From Stenotrophomonas sp. ISL-67 (GTDB taxonomy: Bacteria > Pseudomonadota > Gammaproteobacteria > Xanthomonadales > Xanthomonadaceae): a DNA stretch of 64,000 bases. Numbering within the stretch: position 1 is the first letter of the stretch; each line of letters starts with the position of its first letter. The stretch lies in contig NZ_JAGGRL010000005.1 of NCBI RefSeq assembly GCF_018612915.1, positions 62,001 through 126,000 on the forward strand, written 5' to 3'. The translations under genes and the position numbers were made by a program. The notes beneath the pieces were generated by a model that saw nothing but the letters and a program-made list of their open reading frames with translations, was not told the origin of the DNA and ran no database searches. Of this stretch, positions 1 through 7,720 are shown one piece after another.

Positions 1-1157
1 CCTTTGACCGCGAAATGCAGCTGCGAAGGTTGGCGGATGAACAGCACATCCGCGGTGAACACCGGTGGCTCCATGGTCGTGGTCAAAGGCAGCCCGACCG
101 CGTTTGCGCCCTTTGCCTCCACCTGGAATCCCGGTAGTGACAAGGCAATGTCCAATGGCGCATCGTCCGCCGCTTCGGTCATGTTGCGGATCGCGCAGCG
201 TCCATCGGGGAGCGGATACTGGCATTGCAGCGACACGCTGAACTGGCCCGAACTGCTCACGGTGAACGGCAGCTCGCGCTCCAGCATCTTCGGCACGATG
301 CCGTGGTCGCTCCACTGGGTCCAGCCGCCGCGGGGTGCCAGCACCGCACGGTCGCTGCCCGGCGGCAGTTCAAGCTCGAAAGGATGGTGGACATCCAGCT
401 CGAAGTGCACGTTGACAATGTTGTCATCCAGCGTGACGCCGTTGCCCAGGTCGAAGTCGGCACCCTCACCCGTACCGCCCACCCGGAAGGTGGTCATGCC
501 GCGATACACCCCGGAAGGCATTCCCAGTGGCTGGGGCGTGGTGAGCTTGTAGGTGAAGTCGAACTCGGTCATCAGGTAGTTGTTGGTGGTAATCCAGTGC
601 AGCGCGCAGGCGACCACGCCCTCACCGCCGTCGCGACGCAGGAACATGCGCATGGCGCTGCGGTTATTGGCGCCGACATTCTTCAATCCAAGATTGCAGT
701 TGTTCGGATTACCGTTCGATGCTGGCTCGAAGGGGCCGTCGCGATCCTCATCGACCAATCGCATCGCGGCGCCGATGATATTGAAGCCCAGGTCGAAGGT
801 ATTCCTGCCATCATCGGACACGACGGTCACGGTGCGCGGCGCCGGCATGCCGATGTAGAACCCGTTCGGCGTCCAGCCGGCCTCGCGAATTGCATCCTTT
901 TTGCCACGGATCTTGGTATCGATACTCCACCAGTTGTTGTGGATGCAGGCCGCCTGATGCGTTCCGTAGCACACGCCGGACCACGGCGTGGTGTTCACGA
1001 ACTCGCGCTTGTTGGGATCGAGGGTGCTCGGCTTGAACTCGGCGGTAATAAGAATGTCGGCGGCGTTGGCAGCGCCGGCACCGGCGACAAGCGCCAGCGC
1101 GCACAGCGCCTGGCGCAGGCGAACCGGCACGGCGATGGAAAGGAGATCACGGATCAT
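1..1157 (-). CDS. CS1/cable-type fimbrial tip adhesin, 3' end missing
   Basis: The frame stays open from the ATG at 1157 to the left edge, giving about 385 residues without a stop. Residues 1-32 look like a signal peptide ending in ANA before ADILITAEF. The rest is beta-rich and polar with several cysteines (for example GVCYGTHQAAC, NNCNLGL), as expected of an exported pilus subunit. The ATG overlaps the usher stop by 4 bases (ATGA), which fixes the start and indicates translational coupling. By position (chaperone, pilin, usher, then this gene) it matches the CooD/CblD minor tip subunit that initiates assembly and binds receptors. The adhesin role rests on gene order and exported character, not on a recognised binding motif. 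The C-terminus is not in the window. Confidence 0.8.
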   Translation of the reverse strand, partial: MIRDLLSIAVPVRLRQALCALALVAGAGAANAADILITAEFKPSTLDPNKREFVNTTPWSGVCYGTHQAACIHNNWWSIDTKIRGKKDAIREAGWTPNGFYIGMPAPRTVTVVSDDGRNTFDLGFNIIGAAMRLVDEDRDGPFEPASNGNPNNCNLGLKNVGANNRSAMRMFLRRDGGEGVVACALHWITTNNYLMTEFDFTYKLTTPQPLGMPSGVYRGMTTFRVGGTGEGADFDLGNGVTLDDNIVNVHFELDVHHPFELELPPGSDRAVLAPRGGWTQWSDHGIVPKMLERELPFTVSSSGQFSVSLQCQYPLPDGRCAIRNMTEAADDAPLDIALSLPGFQVEAKGANAVGLPLTTTMEPPVFTADVLFIRQPSQLHFAVK

Positions 1158-3703
1158 GGCATTGCTCCAGCAGCGGACGCAGTAGAGGTCGATTGCGCAG
1201 TGGCCAGGACGGCCGGCGGGCATTGCAGAATGCCGGCCAGCCAGGTGTCGCCCTGCGGGCGCGTGGTGGTGCCGTCGAGCTGGAAGCTGCAGCCGGCTAC
1301 CTTGGGGTGGCGCACTTCCAGCGTGGGTGTGCGCGCACTCATTTCCAGCGTGAAGAAGCCATCGGCTTCGGCAACGCTGCGGCCTGCGTGGTTGATCACA
1401 TGCGCGCCGGCCAGTGGCTGGCCAGCGGCGTCCTTCAGATGGCCCATCACGGTGAAGGTGCTGAGCACCTCAACCTTGCCGTAGGCCACCCCGCCCTTGT
1501 TGAGGTGGTAATCCAGGGTGGCCGGCTGGATCGTCGCCGCCGGCGCTGCACGCCCATGGAAATCGATCTGCAGCGCGCCGTTGCGGTAGGCAGTGACCGG
1601 CAGGAAGTTGCGGCCCGGCTGCAGCACGTACGAACCGCCACGGCTGTCGTGCGCGCGCAGCTCGACATCGCCCAGCTCGGAACTCACGTCCACGATCATG
1701 CCGGTATCGGTGCTGCTCACCTGCCCGGCGCCGGCAATGGCCAGCTTGCCGCCGCCCACCGCCATGGTGCTTTCCAGGTTCAGACCGCCACTGAGCTGCC
1801 CGCCCAGCGAGGAGCGCTGGGCATGCATGTCGCCCCGCAGCGCCGGGTGCTCGAACTGCGCATTCGCGCTCAGGCCGAGCCCATCGCTATCCAGCGTGGC
1901 CTGGCCCGCCACCCCACGCAGCAGCCCCTCGTCGAAGTTCTGCTGTGCACCGGCACTGGCGTACAGGCTGCGCCCGCCGTCGGTGGCGGTACGGCTGCCG
2001 AGGCTGCCGTTGTAGCGGCGACCTTCCTGGCCGAGCGCGATGTTCAGGGTGAAATCAACGCCGCGATTGCGGCGGCTGCCGCTGCTCACGTTGGCCGGGC
2101 GGTCGAACACCGCTGCGCGCCAGGTGGCATCGCTGCCAAACAGGGTCTGGCGGCGACTGAACGACAGGTCCAGGCCGACGCCATTACTCACCCCAGAGTG
2201 ATGCGACACGCGCGCGGCCACATGGCTGCTGTCGCCCAGGCGGTGGTTGACGCTCAGCGCACTGGTCTGCAACCAGCCGGACCGGGTCTCCGGCAGCGGG
2301 CGATCCGGGACCAGCGGGAACTGATCATCGCCGGGACGGCGACGCTCCTGCCAGCTGCGGTTGTGCGAGACGATCACGCTGCCGTGGCGGTAGCGCCACA
2401 GCCCCTGCAGGTCCACGCCGTTGCCACTGTCGCTGGTGTAGGCATTGGTGTAAAGGTTGGCACTGTCGTTGATCTGCCAGTCCAGCGACCCGGCGATCGC
2501 ATTCTCGCCGTCCAGGTGCTGTGCAGACAGGCCAACCACCGCACGCGGGTGCGCGAGGTAGTTGACGATGCCGCCCGCCGCGAATTTGCCCGCGTTGGGG
2601 TCCTCGATGCTGTCCAGCAGGGTGTGCTGCATGCCGGCGAACGCGCTGTAGCGCCAACGGCGGCTGGGGTCGCGCCAGTTGCTCGGCTTGTGGATCACCG
2701 CGGTTTCGCGCGAGCTCTCGCGGCCGTCCTCGATCACCCGCAGTTCGACCTCGTAAATGCCGCCCGGCAGGCGCCGGGTGTCGAGCTCCTGCAGACCCGC
2801 CTGCAACGGCTGGGTAAGAATCAGGCTGCCATCGCGGAACACCTCCACGGTGCCTTCACGGTTGGCGGTCAGGTAAACCGGGTACAGGCTGGGGGCGCGC
2901 GTATCGATGGCCAGGCTGTCCGATGAACCGGCCATCACGCCGATGGTCGTGTGGCTGACCGATCCCGACGCACGCGGCTGGCGCGTCACGCCCTGGAAGT
3001 TCGGCAGGAAGTAGCCGGCGCGCAGGAAGTTGTCGCGGAATTCGCGCTGGGCATACAGACTCTGCACCGAATGGCGCAGTTCGCCTTCTTCGTCGCCGCT
3101 GCGGTCGACCTGGTAGTTGCCCACCAGCGTCCACTGGCCCAGGCTGCCCTGCGCGTCCACGGCGTAACGGCCGGCTGCATCCATGCCCTCGCCCGCATAG
3201 GCGTTGAGCTGGTGGCGCAGGATCAACCCACGGCTGCCGCCCTCGGGCAATGCGTGATGGCGCTGCTCCTCCGCCGCGTCGCCGCCACGGTCGGTGGCGA
3301 TGGACAGCAGCGAACTTTCGAGGCTGTAATGCAGCTGCACCAGGCCCGCGTCGCAGGCCTGGCTGCAGGCGCCCAACGGGCGCGGCGTGGCAAGCACCTT
3401 CAGCCAGCGCTCGCGTTCGGCGGCCGGCTGGGTGCTGTCGTTGCTGTCGGTGAATTCCAGCAGCGACAAGGTGTTTTCGCGCGAGAGCACGGCCCGGGCA
3501 TCGCCCAGGTAGTGTCCGTCACGCTCGACGCGGACCACCAGGGGTACGTCGAAGAAGTGGTCACGGAAGTCATCGGGCAAGCCCCCCGCCTGATCGAGCA
3601 GGGTGAGGCTTTCCAGGGCCGCAGGCGCAGCCTGCACTACTGCACTGCTGCAATAGAGCATTACGGCGGTGGCGATGGGAAGCAGACGCGGTGACATGGC
3701 CAT
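1154..3703 (-). CDS. outer-membrane usher of CS1/alpha-type fimbriae (CooC/TcfC-like)
   Basis: An 849-residue protein with an N-terminal signal peptide (about residues 1-25, ending VVQA). It has long stretches of alternating polar and hydrophobic residues typical of a large outer-membrane barrel, and a C-terminal part resembling the TcfC E-set/CS1-pilus C-terminal domain with a Cys pair (AGCSFQL and LQCPP). Ushers of this class secrete and polymerise pilin delivered by the periplasmic chaperone. The start has an AGGA about 8 bases upstream. It lies 3' of the pilin gene behind a strong stem-loop and overlaps the tip gene by 4 bases. Length fits the family. Assignment to the alpha/class 5 usher group is from overall pattern and gene order. 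Confidence 0.88.
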   Translation of the reverse strand: MAMSPRLLPIATAVMLYCSSAVVQAAPAALESLTLLDQAGGLPDDFRDHFFDVPLVVRVERDGHYLGDARAVLSRENTLSLLEFTDSNDSTQPAAERERWLKVLATPRPLGACSQACDAGLVQLHYSLESSLLSIATDRGGDAAEEQRHHALPEGGSRGLILRHQLNAYAGEGMDAAGRYAVDAQGSLGQWTLVGNYQVDRSGDEEGELRHSVQSLYAQREFRDNFLRAGYFLPNFQGVTRQPRASGSVSHTTIGVMAGSSDSLAIDTRAPSLYPVYLTANREGTVEVFRDGSLILTQPLQAGLQELDTRRLPGGIYEVELRVIEDGRESSRETAVIHKPSNWRDPSRRWRYSAFAGMQHTLLDSIEDPNAGKFAAGGIVNYLAHPRAVVGLSAQHLDGENAIAGSLDWQINDSANLYTNAYTSDSGNGVDLQGLWRYRHGSVIVSHNRSWQERRRPGDDQFPLVPDRPLPETRSGWLQTSALSVNHRLGDSSHVAARVSHHSGVSNGVGLDLSFSRRQTLFGSDATWRAAVFDRPANVSSGSRRNRGVDFTLNIALGQEGRRYNGSLGSRTATDGGRSLYASAGAQQNFDEGLLRGVAGQATLDSDGLGLSANAQFEHPALRGDMHAQRSSLGGQLSGGLNLESTMAVGGGKLAIAGAGQVSSTDTGMIVDVSSELGDVELRAHDSRGGSYVLQPGRNFLPVTAYRNGALQIDFHGRAAPAATIQPATLDYHLNKGGVAYGKVEVLSTFTVMGHLKDAAGQPLAGAHVINHAGRSVAEADGFFTLEMSARTPTLEVRHPKVAGCSFQLDGTTTRPQGDTWLAGILQCPPAVLATAQSTSTASAAGAMP

Positions 3704-3717
3704 TCCTGTGTATGAAA

Positions 3718-3739
3718 GAGGGGCGCGTGAGCGCCCCTC
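3718..3739 (-). terminator. stem-loop between major pilin and usher
   Basis: A perfect 9-bp stem (GAGGGGCGC with GCGCCCCTC) closes a 4-base loop, and the minus-strand transcript continues with CTTTCATA. The T-run is weak, so partial termination or protection of the upstream pilin mRNA is more likely than full termination. Fimbrial operons often place such a structure here so that pilin is made in excess over usher. Confidence 0.7.
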
Positions 3740-3790
3740 CTGTGGCAGCCGGGGCTGCCGGGGTAAACACGTGCGCAGATGCGCGCGGGG

Positions 3791-4291
3791 TTACGGGGTG
3801 CCGCTTTCGTACATCATGAAAACGCTGCCCTGGAAGTTGCCCTGCGGGTAACCTTCCTCGCCTGCATCGGCAGCAGTGATGGTCACGGCGGCGCGCTTGC
3901 TGGCCGCGGCTTCGGTGGCGGTGGCCACTTCAACCGCATTGGCGGCACCGACCAGCAGGTCCTGGCCGGCAACGTTGACGGTCAGGTCGATGATGTTGCC
4001 GGCGCTGGTCAGCATGGCGTCGGTGGTGAGGTAGGCGTTGATGGCGCCCAGCCCGCTCTTCATGTCGAGCTGCTGCTGGATCGGATCAAGGCGCTGGGTG
4101 GCGATGTTCCAGCGCATGTTCTGGGTCTGGCCGGCCCAGTTGCCGACCGGCGAGATCTGCAGGCCGGTGGCCGACGGAACGATAGCTTCAACGGTGACCT
4201 GCAGCGGGAACTGCTCGGTGGCGGCCATGGCCGCGGCAGGGGTGAGGATCAGGGCGGCAGCAGCAGCCAGGATGGTGGTCTTGAAGTTCAT
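3791..4291 (-). CDS. CS1-type fimbrial major pilin
   Basis: 166 residues, with a clear signal peptide (about 1-23, MNFKTTILAA to AMAA). The mature protein begins TEQFPLQVTVEAIVPSATGL and resembles CooA/CblA-class pilins: small, cysteine-free and beta-rich. The frame extends upstream, but the ATG at 4291 is preferred because it begins the signal peptide and has a GGAG about 11 bases upstream. It sits between chaperone and usher, the usual place for the main shaft subunit. The Cys-free sequence separates it from the classical chaperone-usher pilins that need a disulphide. Family membership is by pattern and context. Confidence 0.85.
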   Translation of the reverse strand: MNFKTTILAAAAALILTPAAAMAATEQFPLQVTVEAIVPSATGLQISPVGNWAGQTQNMRWNIATQRLDPIQQQLDMKSGLGAINAYLTTDAMLTSAGNIIDLTVNVAGQDLLVGAANAVEVATATEAAASKRAAVTITAADAGEEGYPQGNFQGSVFMMYESGTP

Positions 4292-4361
4292 TGCAATACA
4301 TCTCCGAGGTGGGAACATGTCGCCTGGAGTCCGGCGACGGGACTGTGGTTCCAAGCGGAAC

Positions 4362-5105
4362 CTAGGGGTTGAGCTGAACGTCCTTGCGGTCGTTCCCCTC
4401 AACGATCTGGAAGCGGTGCAGGTGCTCCGCACTGCGCGTGAAGCGTTCGGTACGTTGCGGCAGCAGGTGGACCTTTCGCGACGGCGAGCATTTGGCCGCC
4501 TTGTCCTGCGTACTGCACTGGCGGATGTCGTCCAGGATCACCGTGGTATTGCCCGCGTTGCGCAGCTGCACGTACCCATCATGGGTTTCGGTCTGCACGT
4601 CGTAGCGGGTCTGGTCGGGGTGCACGATCACGAACACGCCGTAGCCGGTCAGCACGTTGACGCCGGCCGACAGTTCCTTGCGGTACTCGTCGCGCTGCGC
4701 ATCGGTCAGCGCGAATTCGTCCTCGGACTGCGGGAGGACGGGCACGAAGCGCACACGGTAGTAGCGCTCGGCGCTGCGGTCGCCCTGTACCAGCAGGCGC
4801 GTGGCCTGCTGCCCTTGGGCGGGAACGATCAGCCGCGATGGGCTGGCGATCAGCCCCGCGTCGGTGCCGGTGACCGGCACCTCATGGTGGCTGCCATCCG
4901 CGGCATACCGCACTTCGGTGATCTGCACGCGCACGAACGCCGTGGCATCGCCGGTGTTGCGCACGCGCTTGAGCAGCGCGCCCTTGCCGGGCTCGGCATA
5001 TTCGTACATTGCCCCCACGTGAATGTTTGGCGCAGCGGCGTGCGCAGTACCCTGCGCGCCGGTCATTGCCAGCACCAATGCCATGGCGGTCATCAAACGC
5101 TTCAT
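4362..5105 (-). CDS. periplasmic fimbrial chaperone, CS1 type (CooB/CblB-like)
   Basis: 247 residues with a signal peptide of about 24 residues (ending AHA before APNIHVG). The body shows the pattern of an immunoglobulin-like chaperone: KRVRNTGDATAFVRVQITEV resembles the first beta strands, and a basic C-terminal half follows. These chaperones bind pilins in the periplasm and hand them to the usher. The start has AGGAG about 10 bases upstream. It is the first gene of the operon, as in cooBACD and cblBACD, and lies next to a duplicated upstream region with two identical dyads. Moderate length and the absence of PapD hallmarks favour the alpha-fimbrial class. Confidence 0.82.
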   Translation of the reverse strand: MKRLMTAMALVLAMTGAQGTAHAAAPNIHVGAMYEYAEPGKGALLKRVRNTGDATAFVRVQITEVRYAADGSHHEVPVTGTDAGLIASPSRLIVPAQGQQATRLLVQGDRSAERYYRVRFVPVLPQSEDEFALTDAQRDEYRKELSAGVNVLTGYGVFVIVHPDQTRYDVQTETHDGYVQLRNAGNTTVILDDIRQCSTQDKAAKCSPSRKVHLLPQRTERFTRSAEHLHRFQIVEGNDRKDVQLNP

Positions 5106-5193
5106 CGAAGATGCTCCTATGATTGACTGGGTGAATGTTCTGGCCAGTTGTCATAACTGCCCCGAATCGAGTGCGCAGGTTAGGCGTCACCCC

Positions 5194-5207
5194 CATGTCG
5201 TTACATG
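5194..5207. promoter_or_regulatory. candidate operator dyad, proximal copy
   Basis: CATGT-CGTT-ACATG is a perfect 5-bp inverted repeat with a 4-base spacer. It lies about 90 bases upstream of the fimbrial chaperone start, within the proximal copy of the duplicated block. Both arms and spacer are identical in the distal copy although flanking bases have diverged. Confidence 0.5.
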
Positions 5208-5319
5208 CAACTTTCTTCAAACGTCTCTGCAATTTGTTGCAAGATCGATTGACATGGTGATCGTTAAGATCAATTGGCATTGCCGCGCCAAATGAGGTGC
5301 GCAGCTTAGGCAGCCGTGT

Positions 5320-5333
5320 CATGTCGTTACATG
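5320..5333. promoter_or_regulatory. candidate operator dyad, distal copy
   Basis: The same 14-bp dyad as at 5194-5207, displaced by 126 bp, close to twelve turns of B-DNA. Such phasing would place two bound dimers on the same face of the helix. No binding protein can be named. Confidence 0.5.
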
Positions 5334-5385
5334 CAAGATTCCTCAATCGCCACTGCAACTTCTTGTATTGGCGACAGAAACAAAA

Positions 5386-5407
5386 ACGCCCCGCAAAGGC
5401 GGGGCGT
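5386..5407 (-). terminator. rho-independent terminator of the amidohydrolase gene
   Basis: A 9-bp perfect stem ACGCCCCGC/GCGGGGCGT with a 4-base loop; read on the minus strand it is followed by TTTTTG. It ends transcription arriving from the amidohydrolase gene before it reaches the fimbrial promoter region. Confidence 0.85.
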
Positions 5408-5446
5408 CCAGGGACCATCACACGAATATCGCGTCAGGACATGCTG

Positions 5447-6895
5447 TCAGGGCCCGGCTGCCTCCTGCCACGCCGCCACCTTTTCCCGCGTCGCTGCCAG
5501 CAGCGCATCCAATGCCTTGCGGTCGTATACCTGCCCCCGCAGCACTACGGCATTGATCGCACGCGTGGCCTGGATGTCCTGCAGCGGATTGGCATCCAGC
5601 AGCACCAGATCCGCTGCCTTGCCCTCGGCGATGCCGCCATAACGGTCCAGCGTGCCGAACCACGACGGGCCAGCCCGGGTAGCCGACGACAGCGCCTGCG
5701 CCGGCGTTAGGCCTTCCTTCACGAACAGGCTGAGCTCGTCGTGCAGACCGATGCCCGGATAATTGAACGAATTGAGGAAACCCGCGTCGGTGCCGGCCAT
5801 GATGGTCACACCTGCCTGCTGCAGCATCGGGAGAACGGCCGCCACCTGGTGGTACTGCTGGTGGCGTTCGGCGATCTGCGCCGGGCTGGCCTTGGCAGCA
5901 CGCTCCACGCGCCACTGGTAGGTGGCCTGCAGCCTCGGACCGATGTAAGCCAGGTACGGATCGTTGGCGTGGTCGTCCTGGTCGAGGAAGTCGAGGATGC
6001 GGCCCCCGTTGAGCGTCGGCGTCACATATACGCCCTTCGCCGCGAATCCACGGTAGGCCGCCATCGCCGTCTCACGGTCAAAGCCGGCATCGAGGCGGCG
6101 ATTGGCCTCGGCACGGTCAATGCGCTTGGCGGCGAAATCGGCGGCAATGGTCGCCTCGTCCTTGACGCCAGCCTTGTACGCGTAATCCAGGTGCTCGATC
6201 GAACTGATTCCGGCATCCACGGCCTGCTGCACGGTCAGCGCCATCGGAATGTGGCCCGATGCCCGCAGGCCGTTGGCACGCGCGCCGCTGACCGCCGCCA
6301 GGAACAGCGGCGGGGTCAAGGTGCTGTCGGTGATCTTGACGAAGTCGACACTGTCGCGCTTGAGCTGCTGCAGCGCGCCCTCCAGGTCGGCCTGGCTCCC
6401 AACTTCAAGCGTGCCCTTCCAGACCGGCTTGATACCTTCGATCTTGGCGCCGGAACTGAACAGCTGCGGACCCTCCAGGCTGCCATCGGCGATCTGCCCG
6501 CGCCATTGCAGCACCTGTGCCGGCAAGTCGCCGGAGCAGTCGCGGATGGTGGTGATGCCATGGGCGATGTACAGCGGCAGCAGGGCCTTGTTTTCCTCGA
6601 CCAGCGCCGGGCCACCGCCGAAATGCACATGCATGTCCCACAGGCCCGGAATGAGGAAGCGGCCCTTGCCATCGATGCGCTGCGGTGCGCTCCGGGCGTT
6701 TGCGATGGCGCGGTCATCCCCCACCGCGACGATATCGCTGCCGCGCACCACCACCGCCTGGTCGGCATGGGTGGTGGCATGCTCGACATCGACCACGGTG
6801 GCGTGGCGGATGATGAGGTCGGCCTGTTCGGCGGCCAAGGCAGAGGGGGCCAGTGCAAGCAGCACCGGGAACGCAGACAGCAACATGGGTTTCAT
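5447..6895 (-). CDS. exported amidohydrolase (imidazolonepropionase-like)
   Basis: 482 residues from the ATG at 6895, chosen because it opens a signal peptide (MKPMLLSAFPVLLALAPS to ALA). An upstream in-frame extension of 19 residues lacks signal-peptide character. Metal-binding motifs of the amidohydrolase superfamily are present: HVH at about residues 89-91, GHIPMA, SIEHLDY and GTDAGF. The C-terminus has the usual EGKAADLVLLDANPL return to the small beta domain. The family hydrolyses amide or ester bonds in cyclic or peptide substrates; the substrate here cannot be deduced. No strong ribosome site precedes the chosen ATG. It appears to be transcribed alone and ends at a strong terminator. 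Confidence 0.85.
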   Translation of the reverse strand: MKPMLLSAFPVLLALAPSALAAEQADLIIRHATVVDVEHATTHADQAVVVRGSDIVAVGDDRAIANARSAPQRIDGKGRFLIPGLWDMHVHFGGGPALVEENKALLPLYIAHGITTIRDCSGDLPAQVLQWRGQIADGSLEGPQLFSSGAKIEGIKPVWKGTLEVGSQADLEGALQQLKRDSVDFVKITDSTLTPPLFLAAVSGARANGLRASGHIPMALTVQQAVDAGISSIEHLDYAYKAGVKDEATIAADFAAKRIDRAEANRRLDAGFDRETAMAAYRGFAAKGVYVTPTLNGGRILDFLDQDDHANDPYLAYIGPRLQATYQWRVERAAKASPAQIAERHQQYHQVAAVLPMLQQAGVTIMAGTDAGFLNSFNYPGIGLHDELSLFVKEGLTPAQALSSATRAGPSWFGTLDRYGGIAEGKAADLVLLDANPLQDIQATRAINAVVLRGQVYDRKALDALLAATREKVAAWQEAAGP

Positions 6896-6995
6896 GGCAA
6901 CGGCACGACGTGAAAGACCTCCGTACCATACGGTGAGGAGGCCTGCATTCACCAGCTGAATTTCGGCATGCCGTTTATTTGCAACGCCAATTTAC

Positions 6996-7601
6996 TCAGA
7001 CCTCACCCTGCATGGCCGGTCGCGCCTGCACCTGCGCCAGCCAGGCCGCCACGGCGGGGTACGCGTCCACGCCTGCGCCGACATAGGTGCCATATCCAAC
7101 CACCTGTGCCACCACCAGGTCGACCAGCGAGTACCCGCCACCCAGCATCCAGGGGCGTCCTGCCAGGCGATCCTCCAGCAGCGCCAACAGCTCGGCCGCG
7201 CCCTGCCCTGCAGCGGCGGCCTGCACGCCGTCGCGCAGCGGGCCCTCGCGGGTGGCCAGCAGCAGGCGGTTGACCATCGCCGCGTAGGTCACATAGGCCC
7301 AGGCACACCACGACAATGCCTGAAGGCGCTCGGGCGTATCGGCGGCCGGCCACAGCCCGCGTGCAACCCCGAAGCGGTCGCCCAGCCACAGGTGGATGGC
7401 CAGGCCCTCGAAGATCGGCGTGCCGTCCACGACCAGGCAGGGCAGCTTGCCGTTTGGATTGATCGCCAGGTATTCGGGTGTGCGCTGCTCACCATTGCGG
7501 ATGTCAATCCGCACCCGGTCATGGGCCACCCCCAGTTCGGCCAGGGCGCAGGCGACCGGGGTAGCGCTGGACATGGGGTGCCAGTAGAAGACGACGGACA
7601 T
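6996..7601 (-). CDS. glutathione S-transferase family protein
   Basis: 201 residues. It starts MSVVFYWHPMSSATPVACAL, the thioredoxin-like N-terminal domain with the Ser-containing first helix, and has NPNGKLPCLVVDG with the conserved cis-proline and EGLAIHLWL. An all-alpha C-terminal domain follows. The ATG at 7601 has AAGGAG 7 bases upstream, so the longer frame to 7679 is not used. It is transcribed away from a WYL-domain regulator gene; the two probably share the dyad-rich 120-bp region between them. Likely role: conjugation of electrophiles with glutathione in the cytoplasm. Confidence 0.85.
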   Translation of the reverse strand: MSVVFYWHPMSSATPVACALAELGVAHDRVRIDIRNGEQRTPEYLAINPNGKLPCLVVDGTPIFEGLAIHLWLGDRFGVARGLWPAADTPERLQALSWCAWAYVTYAAMVNRLLLATREGPLRDGVQAAAAGQGAAELLALLEDRLAGRPWMLGGGYSLVDLVVAQVVGYGTYVGAGVDAYPAVAAWLAQVQARPAMQGEV

Positions 7602-7682
7602 GCGGAACTCCTTGTGATGGTCGAAGTGGAAAGGTGCGCCGCGAAGGACCTTGCACCGTGGCCACAGGCTAGCCACCATTGC

Positions 7683-7704
7683 GGACAGATTCTGTCCTCG
7701 ACAG
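7683..7704. promoter_or_regulatory. overlapping dyads between the GST and WYL-regulator genes
   Basis: GGACAG-ATT-CTGTCC is a perfect 6-bp inverted repeat, and its right half pairs again with the next bases as CTGTC-CTC-GACAG. Three half-sites thus alternate in orientation within 22 bp, 17 bases before the regulator's ATG. This is a good candidate for an autoregulatory operator of the WYL protein that also covers the GST promoter. Confidence 0.55.
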
Positions 7705-7720
7705 GCGCGATGCTGCCACC

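Larger units (their letters stand above)
5145..5369. repeat. imperfect direct duplication upstream of the fimbrial operon, 126-bp period
   Basis: Two diverged copies of an approximately 80-bp block (about 5166-5243 and 5292-5369) lie exactly 126 bp apart. Shared pieces include GTGCGCAG at 5171 and 5297 and a common block starting at 5194 and 5320. This explains most of the gap between the fimbrial chaperone and the neighbouring amidohydrolase gene. It probably holds the fimbrial promoter(s) reading leftward. Confidence 0.8.

Noticed and set aside
225..3694. Long plus-strand open frames opposite the tip adhesin and usher genes
   Set aside because: They have the composition of antisense shadows of GC-rich genes. 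The minus-strand genes have signal peptides, coupling and a recognised operon order.
5386..5407. Terminator assigned to the fimbrial operon
   Set aside because: The T-run lies on the minus-strand 3' side coming from the amidohydrolase gene, which ends 40 bases away; it is upstream of the fimbrial genes.
4882..5421. Minus-strand open frame of about 180 codons with two similar internal segments
   Set aside because: The repeated peptide comes from the duplicated upstream DNA, whose 126-bp period is a multiple of three. It overlaps the chaperone gene in another frame and has no family resemblance.
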